NCBI RefSeq assembly: GCF_009796285.1 | Contig: NZ_CP047020.1 | Coordinates: 5,704,001 to 5,768,000 of the forward strand | Source of the DNA: Streptomyces broussonetiae | Lineage (GTDB): Bacteria; Actinomycetota; Actinomycetes; Streptomycetales; Streptomycetaceae | Direction: 5' to 3' | DNA: 64,000 bases | Shown: positions 39,512-48,368 of the stretch, piece by piece | Numbering within the stretch: the first letter of the stretch is position 1 | Layout of the letters: the number at the start of each line of letters is the position of its first letter | Notes under the pieces: model-generated | Database searches by the model: none | Told to the model about the DNA's origin: nothing | What the model saw: only the letters and a program-made list of their open reading frames with translations | Translations under genes and position numbers: made by a program

Positions 39512-41076
39512 CCGCCACCGCCGAGAGCACCAAGCGGCCCATTCGCCGGGCGCTCGTCAGCGTCTACGACAAGACCGGCCTCGAAGACCTCGCGCGCGGG
39601 CTGCACGAGGCCGGCGTGGAGCTGGTCTCCACCGGGTCCACGGCTGGCCGCATCGCCGCCGCCGGCGTCCCTGTCACCAAGGTCGAGGAGCTGACCGGCT
39701 TCCCCGAGTGCCTGGACGGCCGGGTCAAGACGCTGCACCCGAAGGTGCACGCCGGCATCCTCGCCGACCTGCGGCTGGACAGCCACCGTGAGCAGCTCGC
39801 CGAGCTGGGCGTGGAGCCGTTCGACCTCGTCGTGGTGAACCTCTACCCGTTCCGTGAGACGGTCGCCTCCGGTGCCTCGGACGACGAGTGCGTGGAGCAG
39901 ATCGACATCGGCGGCCCCTCGATGGTCCGCGCCGCCGCCAAGAACCACCCGTCGGTCGCCGTGGTCACCAGCCCCGAGCGGTACGCCGACGTCCTCGCCG
40001 CGGTCCAGCACGGCGGCTTCGACCTCGCCGCCCGCAAGCGGCTGGCCGCCGAGGCCTTCCGGCACACCGCCGCCTACGACGTGGCCGTCGCCCACTGGTT
40101 CGCGTCCTCCTACGCCCCCGTCGACGACTCGCGGTTCCCGGACTTCCTGGGCAGCACCTACGAGCGCAAGAACACCCTGCGCTACGGCGAGAACCCGCAC
40201 CAGGACGCCGCCCTCTACGTCGACGGGACCGGCGGTCTCGCCGATGCCGAGCAGCTGCACGGCAAGGAGATGTCGTACAACAACTACACGGACACGGACG
40301 CCGCCCGCCGTGCCGCGTACGACCACGACGAGCCGTGCGTCGCCATCATCAAGCACGCCAACCCCTGCGGAATCGCGGTCGGTTCGGACGTCGCCGAGGC
40401 GCACCGCAAGGCGCACGCCTGCGACCCGGTCTCCGCGTACGGCGGTGTGATCGCCGTGAACCGGCCGGTCAGCAAGGAGATGGCGGAGCAGGTGGCCGAG
40501 ATCTTCACCGAGGTTGTCGTCGCCCCGGACTACGAGGAGGGGGCTCTCGAAGCCCTCGCCAAGAAGAAGAACATCCGTGTCCTGAAGGCTCCGGGCGCGC
40601 CCTGCAACCGGGTCGAGGCCAAGCAGGTCGACGGCGGTGTGCTGCTGCAGGTCACCGACCGGCTCCAGGCCGACGGCGACGACCCGGCCCACTGGACGCT
40701 GGCGTCGGGTGAGGCCCTGAGCGAGGCGGAGCTGGCGGAGCTGGCCTTCGCCTGGAAGGCCTGCCGCGCGGTGAAGTCCAACGCGATCCTGCTCGCCAAG
40801 GACGGCGCCTCGGTCGGCGTCGGCATGGGCCAGGTCAACCGCGTCGACTCCTGCAAGCTCGCGGTCGAGCGGGCCGGCGAGGAGCGCGCCCGCGGCTCGT
40901 ACGCGGCCTCGGACGCCTTCTTCCCCTTCCCCGACGGTCCGCAGATCCTGATCGACGCCGGTGTCCGGGCGATCGTCCAGCCGGGCGGCTCGATCCGTGA
41001 CGAGCAGGTGGTCGAGGCCGCGAAGAAGGCGGGCGTGACCATGTACTTCACGGGTACGCGGCACTTCTTCCACTGA
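39508..41076 (+). CDS. purH: Bifunctional AICAR transformylase / IMP cyclohydrolase
   Basis: 522 residues. The N-terminal IMP cyclohydrolase half carries RALVSVYDKTGLEDLA and GRVKTLHPKVHAGIL; the C-terminal transformylase half carries KHANPCGIAVG and TVAYGG-like segments, then FFPFPDGPQILIDAGVRAIVQPGGSIRDEQV. It completes IMP from AICAR with 10-formyl-THF, made by folD in the same window. Start overlaps purN by four bases, so translation is coupled. Confidence 0.96.
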   Translation: MTATAESTKRPIRRALVSVYDKTGLEDLARGLHEAGVELVSTGSTAGRIAAAGVPVTKVEELTGFPECLDGRVKTLHPKVHAGILADLRLDSHREQLAELGVEPFDLVVVNLYPFRETVASGASDDECVEQIDIGGPSMVRAAAKNHPSVAVVTSPERYADVLAAVQHGGFDLAARKRLAAEAFRHTAAYDVAVAHWFASSYAPVDDSRFPDFLGSTYERKNTLRYGENPHQDAALYVDGTGGLADAEQLHGKEMSYNNYTDTDAARRAAYDHDEPCVAIIKHANPCGIAVGSDVAEAHRKAHACDPVSAYGGVIAVNRPVSKEMAEQVAEIFTEVVVAPDYEEGALEALAKKKNIRVLKAPGAPCNRVEAKQVDGGVLLQVTDRLQADGDDPAHWTLASGEALSEAELAELAFAWKACRAVKSNAILLAKDGASVGVGMGQVNRVDSCKLAVERAGEERARGSYAASDAFFPFPDGPQILIDAGVRAIVQPGGSIRDEQVVEAAKKAGVTMYFTGTRHFFH

Positions 41077-41118
41077 CGCCTGCGGCGGTCTTCGCCGACC
41101 GGTTCGCCAAGCCGTACG

Positions 41119-41150
41119 GTCTCCGGCCCTCCCCCGAGGGGGCCGGAGAC
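41119..41150 (+). terminator. Terminator of purNH
   Basis: GTCTCCGGCC pairs with GGCCGGAGAC around a C/G-rich loop, 43 bases after the purH stop. It also faces the end of the convergent secreted-protein gene. Confidence 0.75.
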
Positions 41151-41166
41151 CGCCGTCCCCGCCCGA

Positions 41167-41640
41167 TCAGCAGGGGCGCAGGGACCAGATCGGGTCCCAA
41201 GTCGCCGTCCCCGCCTGGTAGGCCGTCGAGGTCCAGCGGACGCTGCCGTCCTGGTTGAAGAACTTGGCGACCGTGCCCGGCGTCTGGTTGTTGGTGAACG
41301 GGCCGTCGCCGGTCCAGTTCGTGACGTTCCAGGTCTGGCACTTGTAGAAGTCGAACTTGGTGCCGTTGACGAGCATGCACAGGTGACCGTAGGCGCAGTC
41401 CAGGTCCTTGGCGGCGAACCTGCCCTGCGGGGCCCTGGTGAGGGTCAGGCCGTCGTAGCGGACCTGGTCGGCGGACGCGGAGAGCACCTTCGGGTGTCCG
41501 GCGAGGACGTGGTCGGCGACCTGCTGGATGCCGGTCACCCGGGTGCCGTCCGCGGCGGTGTCGGCGACGGCCGCGATCGTGGAGCCGGCGACGAGGGCGG
41601 TGGCCGCGATCAGAAGCGCGGCGGGCTTGGCGATGTTCAC
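41167..41640 (-). CDS. Secreted Cys-containing protein, I36-inhibitor-like
   Basis: 157 residues from a GTG with GGGGGAA upstream. Signal peptide (AALLIAATALVAGSTIAAVA). The mature C-terminal half has CAYGHLCMLVNGTKFDFYKC and TWNVTNWTGDGPFTNNQTPGT, then FFNQDGSVRWTS, similar to the crystallin-like peptidase inhibitor I36 fold of Streptomyces (SMI). Four Cys could make two disulfides. It follows the kinase gene leftward after a gap of about 110 bases. The inhibitor role is tentative. Confidence 0.6.
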   Translation of the reverse strand: MNIAKPAALLIAATALVAGSTIAAVADTAADGTRVTGIQQVADHVLAGHPKVLSASADQVRYDGLTLTRAPQGRFAAKDLDCAYGHLCMLVNGTKFDFYKCQTWNVTNWTGDGPFTNNQTPGTVAKFFNQDGSVRWTSTAYQAGTATWDPIWSLRPC

Positions 41641-41752
41641 GTGTTCCCCCATGTGAACGGTGGTGCATGAACTGTTTCGGTCGCTCCGCCGGGGCGGAGT
41701 GGTTCCACCGTCGCAGCGGTCGCCGCCCGCCGGTACCTGTGAAGTCTCAGGG

Positions 41753-43294
41753 TCACTTCCTGCCCGGGGGCGCGTACTCCTTGAGGTAGTGGGCGACACG
41801 GGCGCAGTAGTCGCGGTACTTCGGGGGAACTCCGCCCGTGTCGTTCACCTTGGCGGCCGACGTCCGGTAGCCGGCGGCGACCAGCACCCGTTCGTCGCCG
41901 GGCAGTCCGGACTTCAGGTGGTCGTCGATGTAGCACAGGTAGCGGCCCATGGCCGGGATGGAGACGGAGGGGGTGAGCGGTGGTGTCGGGGTCGCGGACG
42001 CCGGGACGCCGTTGTCCTGCATCCACCAGCGCAGCACGGCCGGGGTCCAGCGGGCGATGCCGAACTCCTGCTTGCCGGGGTCGGAGAGGTTCGGGTCGAA
42101 GTTGCTCTCGGACTTGAGCATCGCCGCGACGAGGACGGGAGTGACGTCGGGCCGGGAGCAGGCGTGCGCGGAGTCGACGATCAGCCGCCGGTACTGCACC
42201 GGAATGCCCTGGTCGGTACGGAGTTCCGAGGCGCCGTAACGCGCCAGTGCGGCATCGCCGTTGCTCGCGTCCGTTTTTCCGCCCGCGGTCCACAGGCCGA
42301 TGCCGTACGCGAGGGCTGCGACGGCCACGGCGCTCGCGACCACCGTCGACAGGCCTCGGCGGCGCCGTGGCGACCGGCCCAGGCGGGACGGGCGGGCCGT
42401 ACCGGCCGCCGCCTCGACCCGACGTGACAGCGCCTGCGTGGTGATCCGGTCCGCGTGTGTGCGGGCCAGGCACGCGCACACGATCTCCCGCCAGTCGTCC
42501 GGGAGTTCGGGCGACAGGCGCAGTTCGTCGGTGCCGCGCGCGTAGCTCGTCGCCGCGTCGCGGCGGGCCGTCGGGGTAGCGCCGGGGAGCGGGAAGGCGC
42601 CGGTGAGGACGAGATGGGCGAGCACGCCGAAGGCCCAGACGTCCGCGGAGGGGCGGATACGGCGGCCACGGTCGCCGATCTCCGCCCACAGCAGCTCGGG
42701 CGGGGTGTAGTCGGGAGTGGAGAAGGCGGGGGTGTAGGCGTGAGTGCCCTCCAGTTCGGCGGCCATGTTGAAGTCGCCGAGCCGGGCCGAACCGTCCGGC
42801 ATGAGCAGGACGTTGGCCGGTTTCAGGTCCCCGTGCACCCAGCCCGCCGTGTGCAGCTGGGCCAGGCCCTCGCAGATCTGGGCGAGCAGGGCGGGGCCGC
42901 CGTCCGGGCGCGGAGAGGTGGCGAGGAGCGCCGACAGGGAGCCCTGCGCCTGCTCCAGGACGAGGACCGTGGCGCCGTCGAGGGTGGGGCGGTCCGGGTC
43001 GTCCACGACGAGCGTGTCGTACATGCGGATCAGGCGCGGCTGGTCCAGGCGGCGGTACAGCGCGACCTCGCGTTCCACGAGTTCGCGCAGATGGGCCAGT
43101 TGGCGTGGGGTGTTGGTGCCGGTGGGCAGGAACTTGAGCGCGGCGGACGCGGGCAGCTCCGTGGCGCGTGGGGACCTGTCGGTGCGGCGGGCCGCGTACA
43201 CGCTGCCGAAGGCGCCCGTCGCGATGGGCTCGTGCACCTCCCAGACGCCGACCCGGTAGCCCTTGGGCACCGGCACGGCGTACGGCTCGGTCAC
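41753..43294 (-). CDS. Transmembrane Ser/Thr kinase with outer lytic transglycosylase-like domain
   Basis: 513 residues from a GTG that overlaps the FHA gene stop. Kinase domain about 12-290: glycine loop GAFGSVY (27-33), Lys54, catalytic loop HGDLKPAN with Asp156, and DFN in place of DFG (Asp174). One membrane helix at about 315-336. The outer part (about 366-506) resembles a lysozyme-like transglycosylase: AAMLKSESNFDPNLSD with candidate Glu396, QEFGIARWTP, then YLCYID and AAGYRTSAAKV. HGD and DFN changes leave kinase activity uncertain. The outer domain may bind or cut peptidoglycan and signal inward. Confidence 0.8.
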   Translation of the reverse strand: MTEPYAVPVPKGYRVGVWEVHEPIATGAFGSVYAARRTDRSPRATELPASAALKFLPTGTNTPRQLAHLRELVEREVALYRRLDQPRLIRMYDTLVVDDPDRPTLDGATVLVLEQAQGSLSALLATSPRPDGGPALLAQICEGLAQLHTAGWVHGDLKPANVLLMPDGSARLGDFNMAAELEGTHAYTPAFSTPDYTPPELLWAEIGDRGRRIRPSADVWAFGVLAHLVLTGAFPLPGATPTARRDAATSYARGTDELRLSPELPDDWREIVCACLARTHADRITTQALSRRVEAAAGTARPSRLGRSPRRRRGLSTVVASAVAVAALAYGIGLWTAGGKTDASNGDAALARYGASELRTDQGIPVQYRRLIVDSAHACSRPDVTPVLVAAMLKSESNFDPNLSDPGKQEFGIARWTPAVLRWWMQDNGVPASATPTPPLTPSVSIPAMGRYLCYIDDHLKSGLPGDERVLVAAGYRTSAAKVNDTGGVPPKYRDYCARVAHYLKEYAPPGRK

Positions 43295-44070
43295 CGGGCT
43301 GTCCGGCTCGCGGACCCGGAGCCGGACAGGACGACCAGATCGTCCTCGCGCACCACGTCGAAGCGGAGCGCGAGCGAGACCAGGGACTCCTTCTTGCCAT
43401 TGAGGCGGGGGCCCGGATCGGCGCTCTCCGGGCCGGGCTTGAGCCGCAGCTTCACGGCCAGATAGTCGATGTTCCACTGCACCGAGGTGCGCGAGGCGGC
43501 CGGCCAGGCGGGGCGCAGCCGGTCCACGACCTGGTCGACGGTGGGCAGCGGGGCGTGCGGGTCGCCGCGCAGCCGTGGTTCGCACAGAGCGGCCAGGACG
43601 GCGAAGTAGCGCTTGGTGCGGTCGACGGCGAAGGCCGCGGCGGTGGTGTCGCCGTCCGGCCGGCCGCTGTCGCCCTCGCCGTCGTCGCGCAGGCAGTCGG
43701 GGTGCAGGTAGTCGTGGCGCGGTGCCCAGACCTCGAGTGCCAGCAGGTCACCGGCGGCCGGCAGCACGATCCGCGAGAACTCGAACGGCACGGGCGCGTC
43801 GAGCCGGCCCGGGCCCACCTTGATGTGCTCGCCCGCCCCCTCCGGGTTCTCCACGACGTACGTGTGCCGCGCGGAGAGGTTGCTCAGTATCCAGAACGTC
43901 CCCTGGGCGGTGACCTCGCCGGCCCGGCGCGAGACCCCGTCGTGCGCGATCCGCAGGCCGTTGCCGGGCGCCCGCCCGAAACCGAGGCTCTCGCCCGGGG
44001 CGAGCCGGACCTGGGTCTGGTGGTGATCACCCTCCGGGGTGGGCGGAGGTACGACGATGATGCTGTACAA
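43291..44070 (-). CDS. FHA domain protein
   Basis: 259 residues from a TTG with GGGGAGA six bases upstream. The N-terminal half is an FHA-like phosphothreonine-binding module (ESLGFGRAPGNGLRIAHDGVSRRAGEV; NLSARHTYVVEN). The C-terminal half has a winged-helix-like stretch (PTVDQVVDRLRPAWPAASRTSVQWNIDYLAVKLRL). It overlaps the kinase gene by four bases, so it is the likely reader or substrate of that kinase. Confidence 0.8.
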   Translation of the reverse strand: MYSIIVVPPPTPEGDHHQTQVRLAPGESLGFGRAPGNGLRIAHDGVSRRAGEVTAQGTFWILSNLSARHTYVVENPEGAGEHIKVGPGRLDAPVPFEFSRIVLPAAGDLLALEVWAPRHDYLHPDCLRDDGEGDSGRPDGDTTAAAFAVDRTKRYFAVLAALCEPRLRGDPHAPLPTVDQVVDRLRPAWPAASRTSVQWNIDYLAVKLRLKPGPESADPGPRLNGKKESLVSLALRFDVVREDDLVVLSGSGSASRTAR

Positions 44071-44220
44071 GGTGCGTCTCCCCGTGCCTGACGGCAACCC
44101 CGGCCGGTACGGCTACCCAGGTCAGACTAGGGCGCTACACCAGGGCCGTGCCTCCCCTGGACGGGTGAGACACGGCCCTTGGCGGTGAATGGCGCGAACT
44201 GTTCTGTCGCGCGGGCTGTT

Positions 44221-44841
44221 TCAGTAGCGCGGGCGGTTGAACCAGGCCGCGCCCGAGGGGGCGATCATCGCGGCCGCCATGATGCCGCCGAAGCCGATCC
44301 ACAGCAGCGCCCAGACCAGCGCGGCGCTGGAGCCCACGTTGGCCGCGCCGATCATGATCAGGACGCCGACCAGCGCGCCCAGGATGCCGTAGACCATCGT
44401 GGTGATGCGGATGCCCTGGCCGCCGCGGGTGAACTTCACGCTCAGCGTGATCGACAGGCTCGCGAGCGCGAGGAAGAGCAGCGCGACGACGAGGACGATG
44501 CCGGCACCGGCGTGCCCGATGTCGGAGAAGCTGTTGTTGCCGAAGGTGTCCTCGCCCGCGTTGGACGCGTCGTTGATCGTCGCGGCACCGAAGATCATGA
44601 AGATGCCGATGAGGATCTGCACCGCCGCCACGATGTAGAGCAGGACCCGCGCGGTGGTCATCAGGCCCGGCATCGTCTGCGGCATCATGGTGACGCCCGG
44701 GTAGCCGGGGTACGCGGCCTGCTGCGGGTAACCGGGAGCCTGCGGCGGAAAACCGGGAGCCTGGGGGTAGCCGTAACCGGGAGCGGCCGGCGGCTGCTGG
44801 GGCGGCGGGCCATAGGGGTTGTTCGGGTCGCCAAAACTCAT
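44221..44841 (-). CDS. Pro/Tyr-rich N-terminal, four-helix membrane protein
   Basis: 206 residues, ATG after GGAGGAAG. The first 60 residues are disordered with PYGPPPQQPP and YPQQAAYPGYPG motifs. Four hydrophobic helices follow (LLYIVAAVQILIGIFMIFGA, GIVLVVALLFLALASLSITL, IRITTMVYGILGALVGVLIMI, ALVWALLWIGFGGIMAAAMI). No catalytic motif. It resembles the many DUF4190-like Streptomyces membrane proteins with Pro/Tyr tails. Confidence 0.75.
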   Translation of the reverse strand: MSFGDPNNPYGPPPQQPPAAPGYGYPQAPGFPPQAPGYPQQAAYPGYPGVTMMPQTMPGLMTTARVLLYIVAAVQILIGIFMIFGAATINDASNAGEDTFGNNSFSDIGHAGAGIVLVVALLFLALASLSITLSVKFTRGGQGIRITTMVYGILGALVGVLIMIGAANVGSSAALVWALLWIGFGGIMAAAMIAPSGAAWFNRPRY

Positions 44842-45101
44842 GGCGGTCTTCCTCCGTTGGTCCAAGTGCGGGGACGACGCGCGGCACGGTTCGGAGGAGG
44901 GTTCTACAGATGCGGTCCGTCCCCCCGGTACTGCCCGCGGCACTGTGTACTCATCGTTCTTTAGGCCGGTCTTACTTGTCCAGCCGGAATTGTGAGGTGT
45001 TGTGCAAGTGCAACATCACTGATCATGCTGTGACAGAACGGAGACGGGTGGCCGGGTACCCGGATTGGAACCAGGGGCAGGTCATCCGCGAGGATGGGAA
45101 C

Positions 45102-45956
45102 ATGACCGCCCAGATTCTCGATGGCAAGGCCACCGCAGCCGCGATCAAGTCCGATCTGACCGCCCGCGTGGCGGCGCTGAAGGAGAAGGGCGTCACGCCC
45201 GGCCTCGGCACGATCCTGGTCGGGGACGACCCCGGCAGCCAGAAGTACGTCGCCGGCAAGCACCGCGACTGCGCGCAGGTCGGCATCGCCTCCATCCAGC
45301 GCGAACTGCCCGCCACCGCCACCCAGGAGGAGATCGAGGCGGTCGTCCGGGAGCTGAACGAGGACCCGGCCTGCACCGGTTACATCGTCCAGCTGCCGCT
45401 GCCCAAGGGCATCGACGAGAACCGCATCCTGGAGCTGATGGACCCGGCCAAGGACGCCGACGGTCTGCACCCGATGAACCTGGGCCGGCTGGTCCTCAAC
45501 GAGCCCGCGCCGCTGCCCTGCACGCCCAACGGCATCATCTCCCTGCTGCGCGCCCACGGCGTGGAGATCAAGGGCGCCGAGGTCGTGGTCGTCGGCCGCG
45601 GTGTCACCATCGGCCGGCCGATGCCGCTGCTCCTCACCCGGCGCAGCGAGAACGCCACCGTGACCCAGTGCCACACCGGCACCCGCGATCTGCCCGCCCA
45701 CCTCAAGCGGGCCGACATCATCATCGCTGCGGCCGGTTTCCCGCACCTGATCCGCGCCGAGGACGTCAAGCCGGGCGCCGCCGTGCTGGACGTCGGCGTC
45801 TCCCGCAACGCCGAGGGCAAGATCGTCGGCGATGTGCACCCGGACGTCACCGAGGTGGCCGGCTGGATCTCCCCGAACCCCGGCGGCGTGGGCCCGATGA
45901 CCCGGGCGCAGCTGCTGGTCAACGTGGTGGAGGCGGCGGAGCGCAGTGCCGGCTGA
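45102..45956 (+). CDS. folD: Methylene-THF dehydrogenase / methenyl-THF cyclohydrolase
   Basis: 284 residues. It makes 10-formyl-THF for purine synthesis (purN, purH) from 5,10-methylene-THF with NADP. Motifs: GLGTILVGDDPGSQKYVAGKHRDC with the catalytic Lys, YIVQLPLPKGID, and VVVVGRGVTIGRPMPLLL, PNPGGVGPMT. The ATG at 45102 is chosen because MTAQILDGKATA is the usual family start; AGGATGGG precedes it. The next gene starts inside its end. Confidence 0.95.
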   Translation: MTAQILDGKATAAAIKSDLTARVAALKEKGVTPGLGTILVGDDPGSQKYVAGKHRDCAQVGIASIQRELPATATQEEIEAVVRELNEDPACTGYIVQLPLPKGIDENRILELMDPAKDADGLHPMNLGRLVLNEPAPLPCTPNGIISLLRAHGVEIKGAEVVVVGRGVTIGRPMPLLLTRRSENATVTQCHTGTRDLPAHLKRADIIIAAAGFPHLIRAEDVKPGAAVLDVGVSRNAEGKIVGDVHPDVTEVAGWISPNPGGVGPMTRAQLLVNVVEAAERSAG

Positions 45957-46407
45957 GGGCGCCCGCGCGGGGGCGGCCACCCGCGGAACACAGCACGCCG
46001 GACAGACCCCCGAGCGCCCCACCCGGCGCTTCCCGCGGATCACCCGGGACACCGCCCGGCCCGAGGGCGGCGGCCGGGCCGCGTCCGGTGCCTCGCCGGC
46101 CCCCGCCCGGCAATGGCCGTTGCTGGTCGTGCTGGGCGGCGTCGCGCTCGGCCTGCTGCTGACCTCGCTGGACGTCTTCCGCTGGGGAACGCTGCTGATC
46201 GGCGCGGCCCTGCTGGCCGGCGCGGTGATGCGCTGGATACTGCCCAGCGTCGGCATGCTCGCCGTACGTTCCCGGTTCACGGACATCGCCACCTACGGCA
46301 TCCTCGGCCTCGCGATCGTCCTGCTGACGATGATGGCCCAGCCCAAGCCGTGGATCGAGATCCCGTTCCTGAAGGACACCCTGCACTTCACACTGAACGG
46401 CAGGTGA
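45946..46407 (+). CDS. DUF3017 membrane protein
   Basis: 153 residues, GTG start overlapping the folD end by 11 bases. The first 50 residues are basic and Pro/Arg-rich; three hydrophobic helices follow (WPLLVVLGGVALGLLL, LLIGAALLAGAVMRW, IATYGILGLAIVLLTMMA). DUF3017 proteins commonly follow folD in actinobacteria; role unknown. Confidence 0.8.
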   Translation: MPAEGARAGAATRGTQHAGQTPERPTRRFPRITRDTARPEGGGRAASGASPAPARQWPLLVVLGGVALGLLLTSLDVFRWGTLLIGAALLAGAVMRWILPSVGMLAVRSRFTDIATYGILGLAIVLLTMMAQPKPWIEIPFLKDTLHFTLNGR

Positions 46408-46466
46408 GCGACGAGTAGCGGCGGCCGCGGACAAGCAGCCGCGTCCGCCGGCATGTTGCCGTGGCA

Positions 46467-46505
46467 CCGGTGGCCCGCGCCTCCCCCGAGGGCGCGGGCC
46501 ACCGG
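46467..46505 (+). terminator. Terminator after folD-DUF3017
   Basis: Perfect 15-bp stem (46467-46481 with 46491-46505) and nine-base loop. The rest of the 308-base gap to the next gene shows a GGGGGAAG site before the next ATG, no other gene. Confidence 0.8.
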
Positions 46506-46715
46506 CGTGTTCCGGAACGGCACCTGGGACGGACCGCCGTCACCGGATGCACGGCCGCGCGTGGCGATGCTCCCGTGCGCCCCCGTGCCGGGAACTGGGA
46601 TCCTTAGGCAGCGCATCCCTGTGGGTAGCCAGGACGGGTACCGGAACGCGGGGCCGGGCCGGGGAACCGGGCGCGAGAACGAAGAGCACCGACCGGGGGG
46701 AAGAGGGGGGAAGCG

Positions 46716-47996
46716 ATGCCTCGCTGGAAAGAGCTGCCCGAGGATCTGGACCCGCAGATCAAGGAGTTCACCAGTCAGGTGCGGAGGCTGGTGGACAGAA
46801 GCGGGCTGAGCGTCGCCGCACTGGCCGACCGCACGGGATACAGCAAGACGTCCTGGGAGCGGTATCTGGGCGGCCGGCTCCTCGCGCCCAAGGGTGCGGT
46901 CGTCGCGCTCGCCGAGGTCACCGGTACCAACCCCGTCCATCTGACCACGATGTGGGAGCTGGCCGAACGCGCCTGGAGCCGGGCCGAGATGCGGCACGAC
47001 CGCACCATGGAGGCCATCCGGATCTCCCAGGCGCGCGCCGCGCTCGGCGACTTCGGAGCGGCCGAGGCGACCGGGGGGCCGTCCGGGACGCCGTCGGTCC
47101 GCAAGGGCAGCGGCGCGGTCCCGGTGACGGGCATCGCCGGTCCGGCCGGTGTCTCCCCGACGATCCCGCCCCGGCCGACGGGCGCGGACGCGGACGCCGA
47201 GGACGGCGCGGGGAGTGGGGCGGAGGGCGCGGGCAGTGGCTCGGCCGACGGCGACGGGCGTGCTGCGGCCCTCGGTGACGACTCGGGCGGTTCCGCCAAC
47301 TCCTGGGGTCTGGCCGGGTATCAGGGGCCGTCTCGGGCGAGCGCCCGTCCTGCTGACGAGGATCGGACGGAGGCCGGTGCCGGTGCCGGTGCGGGTTCCG
47401 GCGGCGGGGCTGACCGGTCGGGCGGCGCGGGGGACCGGCCCGCCCCGCCGCCGGGCACGGCGAACCCGTACGACGTACCGGCACCCCGGCCCGCCGCGCA
47501 AGGCGGTGGCCGGCAGCGGCTGATGATGTTCCTCGCCGGACTCGTCGGTGTGAGCGTCGTGATCGCCGCCGTCTTCTTCCTCACCCCCCGGGGCGGCGGC
47601 AAGCACGAGGGCGCGGCCACGCCGCCGTCCCCGACGGCCACCCGCCACGCGAGCCCGCCGCCCGGGGTCAGGTGCACCGGATCCACCTGCACCGGCAAGG
47701 ACGCCGAGGCCATGGGGTGCACCGGCGACCTGGTGACCACCGCCAAGACCGCCACCGTCGGCACCACCAACCTGGAGGTCCGCTACAGCAAGGCCTGCGG
47801 CGCCGCCTGGGGCCGCATCACCGGCGCCGTGCGGGGCGACAAGGTGGAGGTCGTTGTGGGTGCGGCCCGCCAGACGGGTGAGATCACCGCCGCGGGCGAC
47901 GCCATCGCCTACACCCCGATGGTCGCCGTCAGGAACGAGGCGGAGGCCAGGGCCTGCGCGACCCTCGCCGCCGGGGGAACCGGGTGCACGAAATAG
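46716..47996 (+). CDS. HTH (XRE) protein with membrane helix and DUF2690
   Basis: 426 residues. N-terminal helix-turn-helix of the XRE type (LVDRSGLSVAALADRTGYSKTSWERYLGG, about 28-55), a long Gly/Ala/Ser/Pro-rich linker (about 120-260), one membrane helix (MMFLAGLVGVSVVIAAVFFL, near 270-290) and an outer DUF2690 domain with four to five Cys (VRCTGSTCTGKDAEAMGCTGDL and later). Such proteins could bind DNA inside and a ligand outside, as a one-component sensor. Function unknown. GGGGGAAGCG precedes the ATG. Confidence 0.82.
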   Translation: MPRWKELPEDLDPQIKEFTSQVRRLVDRSGLSVAALADRTGYSKTSWERYLGGRLLAPKGAVVALAEVTGTNPVHLTTMWELAERAWSRAEMRHDRTMEAIRISQARAALGDFGAAEATGGPSGTPSVRKGSGAVPVTGIAGPAGVSPTIPPRPTGADADAEDGAGSGAEGAGSGSADGDGRAAALGDDSGGSANSWGLAGYQGPSRASARPADEDRTEAGAGAGAGSGGGADRSGGAGDRPAPPPGTANPYDVPAPRPAAQGGGRQRLMMFLAGLVGVSVVIAAVFFLTPRGGGKHEGAATPPSPTATRHASPPPGVRCTGSTCTGKDAEAMGCTGDLVTTAKTATVGTTNLEVRYSKACGAAWGRITGAVRGDKVEVVVGAARQTGEITAAGDAIAYTPMVAVRNEAEARACATLAAGGTGCTK

Positions 47997-48368
47997 CGCA
48001 CACATGCCGCGACACGGCGGAGTGAACGGCCCGCGTGACATCGGGAGAGTGAAATTCCAGGATCGGGTGCATGGGTTGCCGGATCCTGGGCACGCGAACC
48101 GTACCCCCACGGGAGTCCGGTAAAGCCGGTACCCCCCACCGGCGGCCGCCTTCCGTCCCTCCTCTCCCGGACCGGCGGCCGCCGTTCCGTCCCACGGCAA
48201 CCGTGTCTGCCCTGCAGGGTGAGCCTGTGGGGTGAGCCACACGGCCCCGGACGTCTCGCATGCCGGATGCGCGATAGCCTGACCGCTGGATCGATCTCTT
48301 GACGCCAAGAGATCGATCATCCGCCCGGGGCGGGACGCCCCATCGCCAGCTGTCATACGGAGAACGCC
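47997..48368 (+). other. mdh upstream region
   Basis: About 370 noncoding bases. It contains a CCAGGATC/GATCCTGG hairpin (about 48058-48090), two ~20-base direct repeats beginning CCGGCGGCCGCC (about 48139 and 48172), TAGCCT (48275-48280, probable -10) and the palindrome listed separately. Confidence 0.55.
48289..48318 (+). promoter_or_regulatory. TamR-like operator before mdh
   Basis: GATCGATCTCTTG, four bases ACGC, CAAGAGATCGATC is a perfect 13-base inverted repeat. The centre TCTTGACG..CAAGA fits the TamR (MarR family) site I recall in Streptomyces, where TamR controls TCA/glyoxylate genes including malate dehydrogenase. It overlaps the probable transcription start, a repressor position. 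Confidence 0.6.

Noticed and set aside
45000..45050. GTTGTGCAAGTGCAAC element before folD as an operator
   Set aside because: Only the outer four bases are symmetric; too weak to call.
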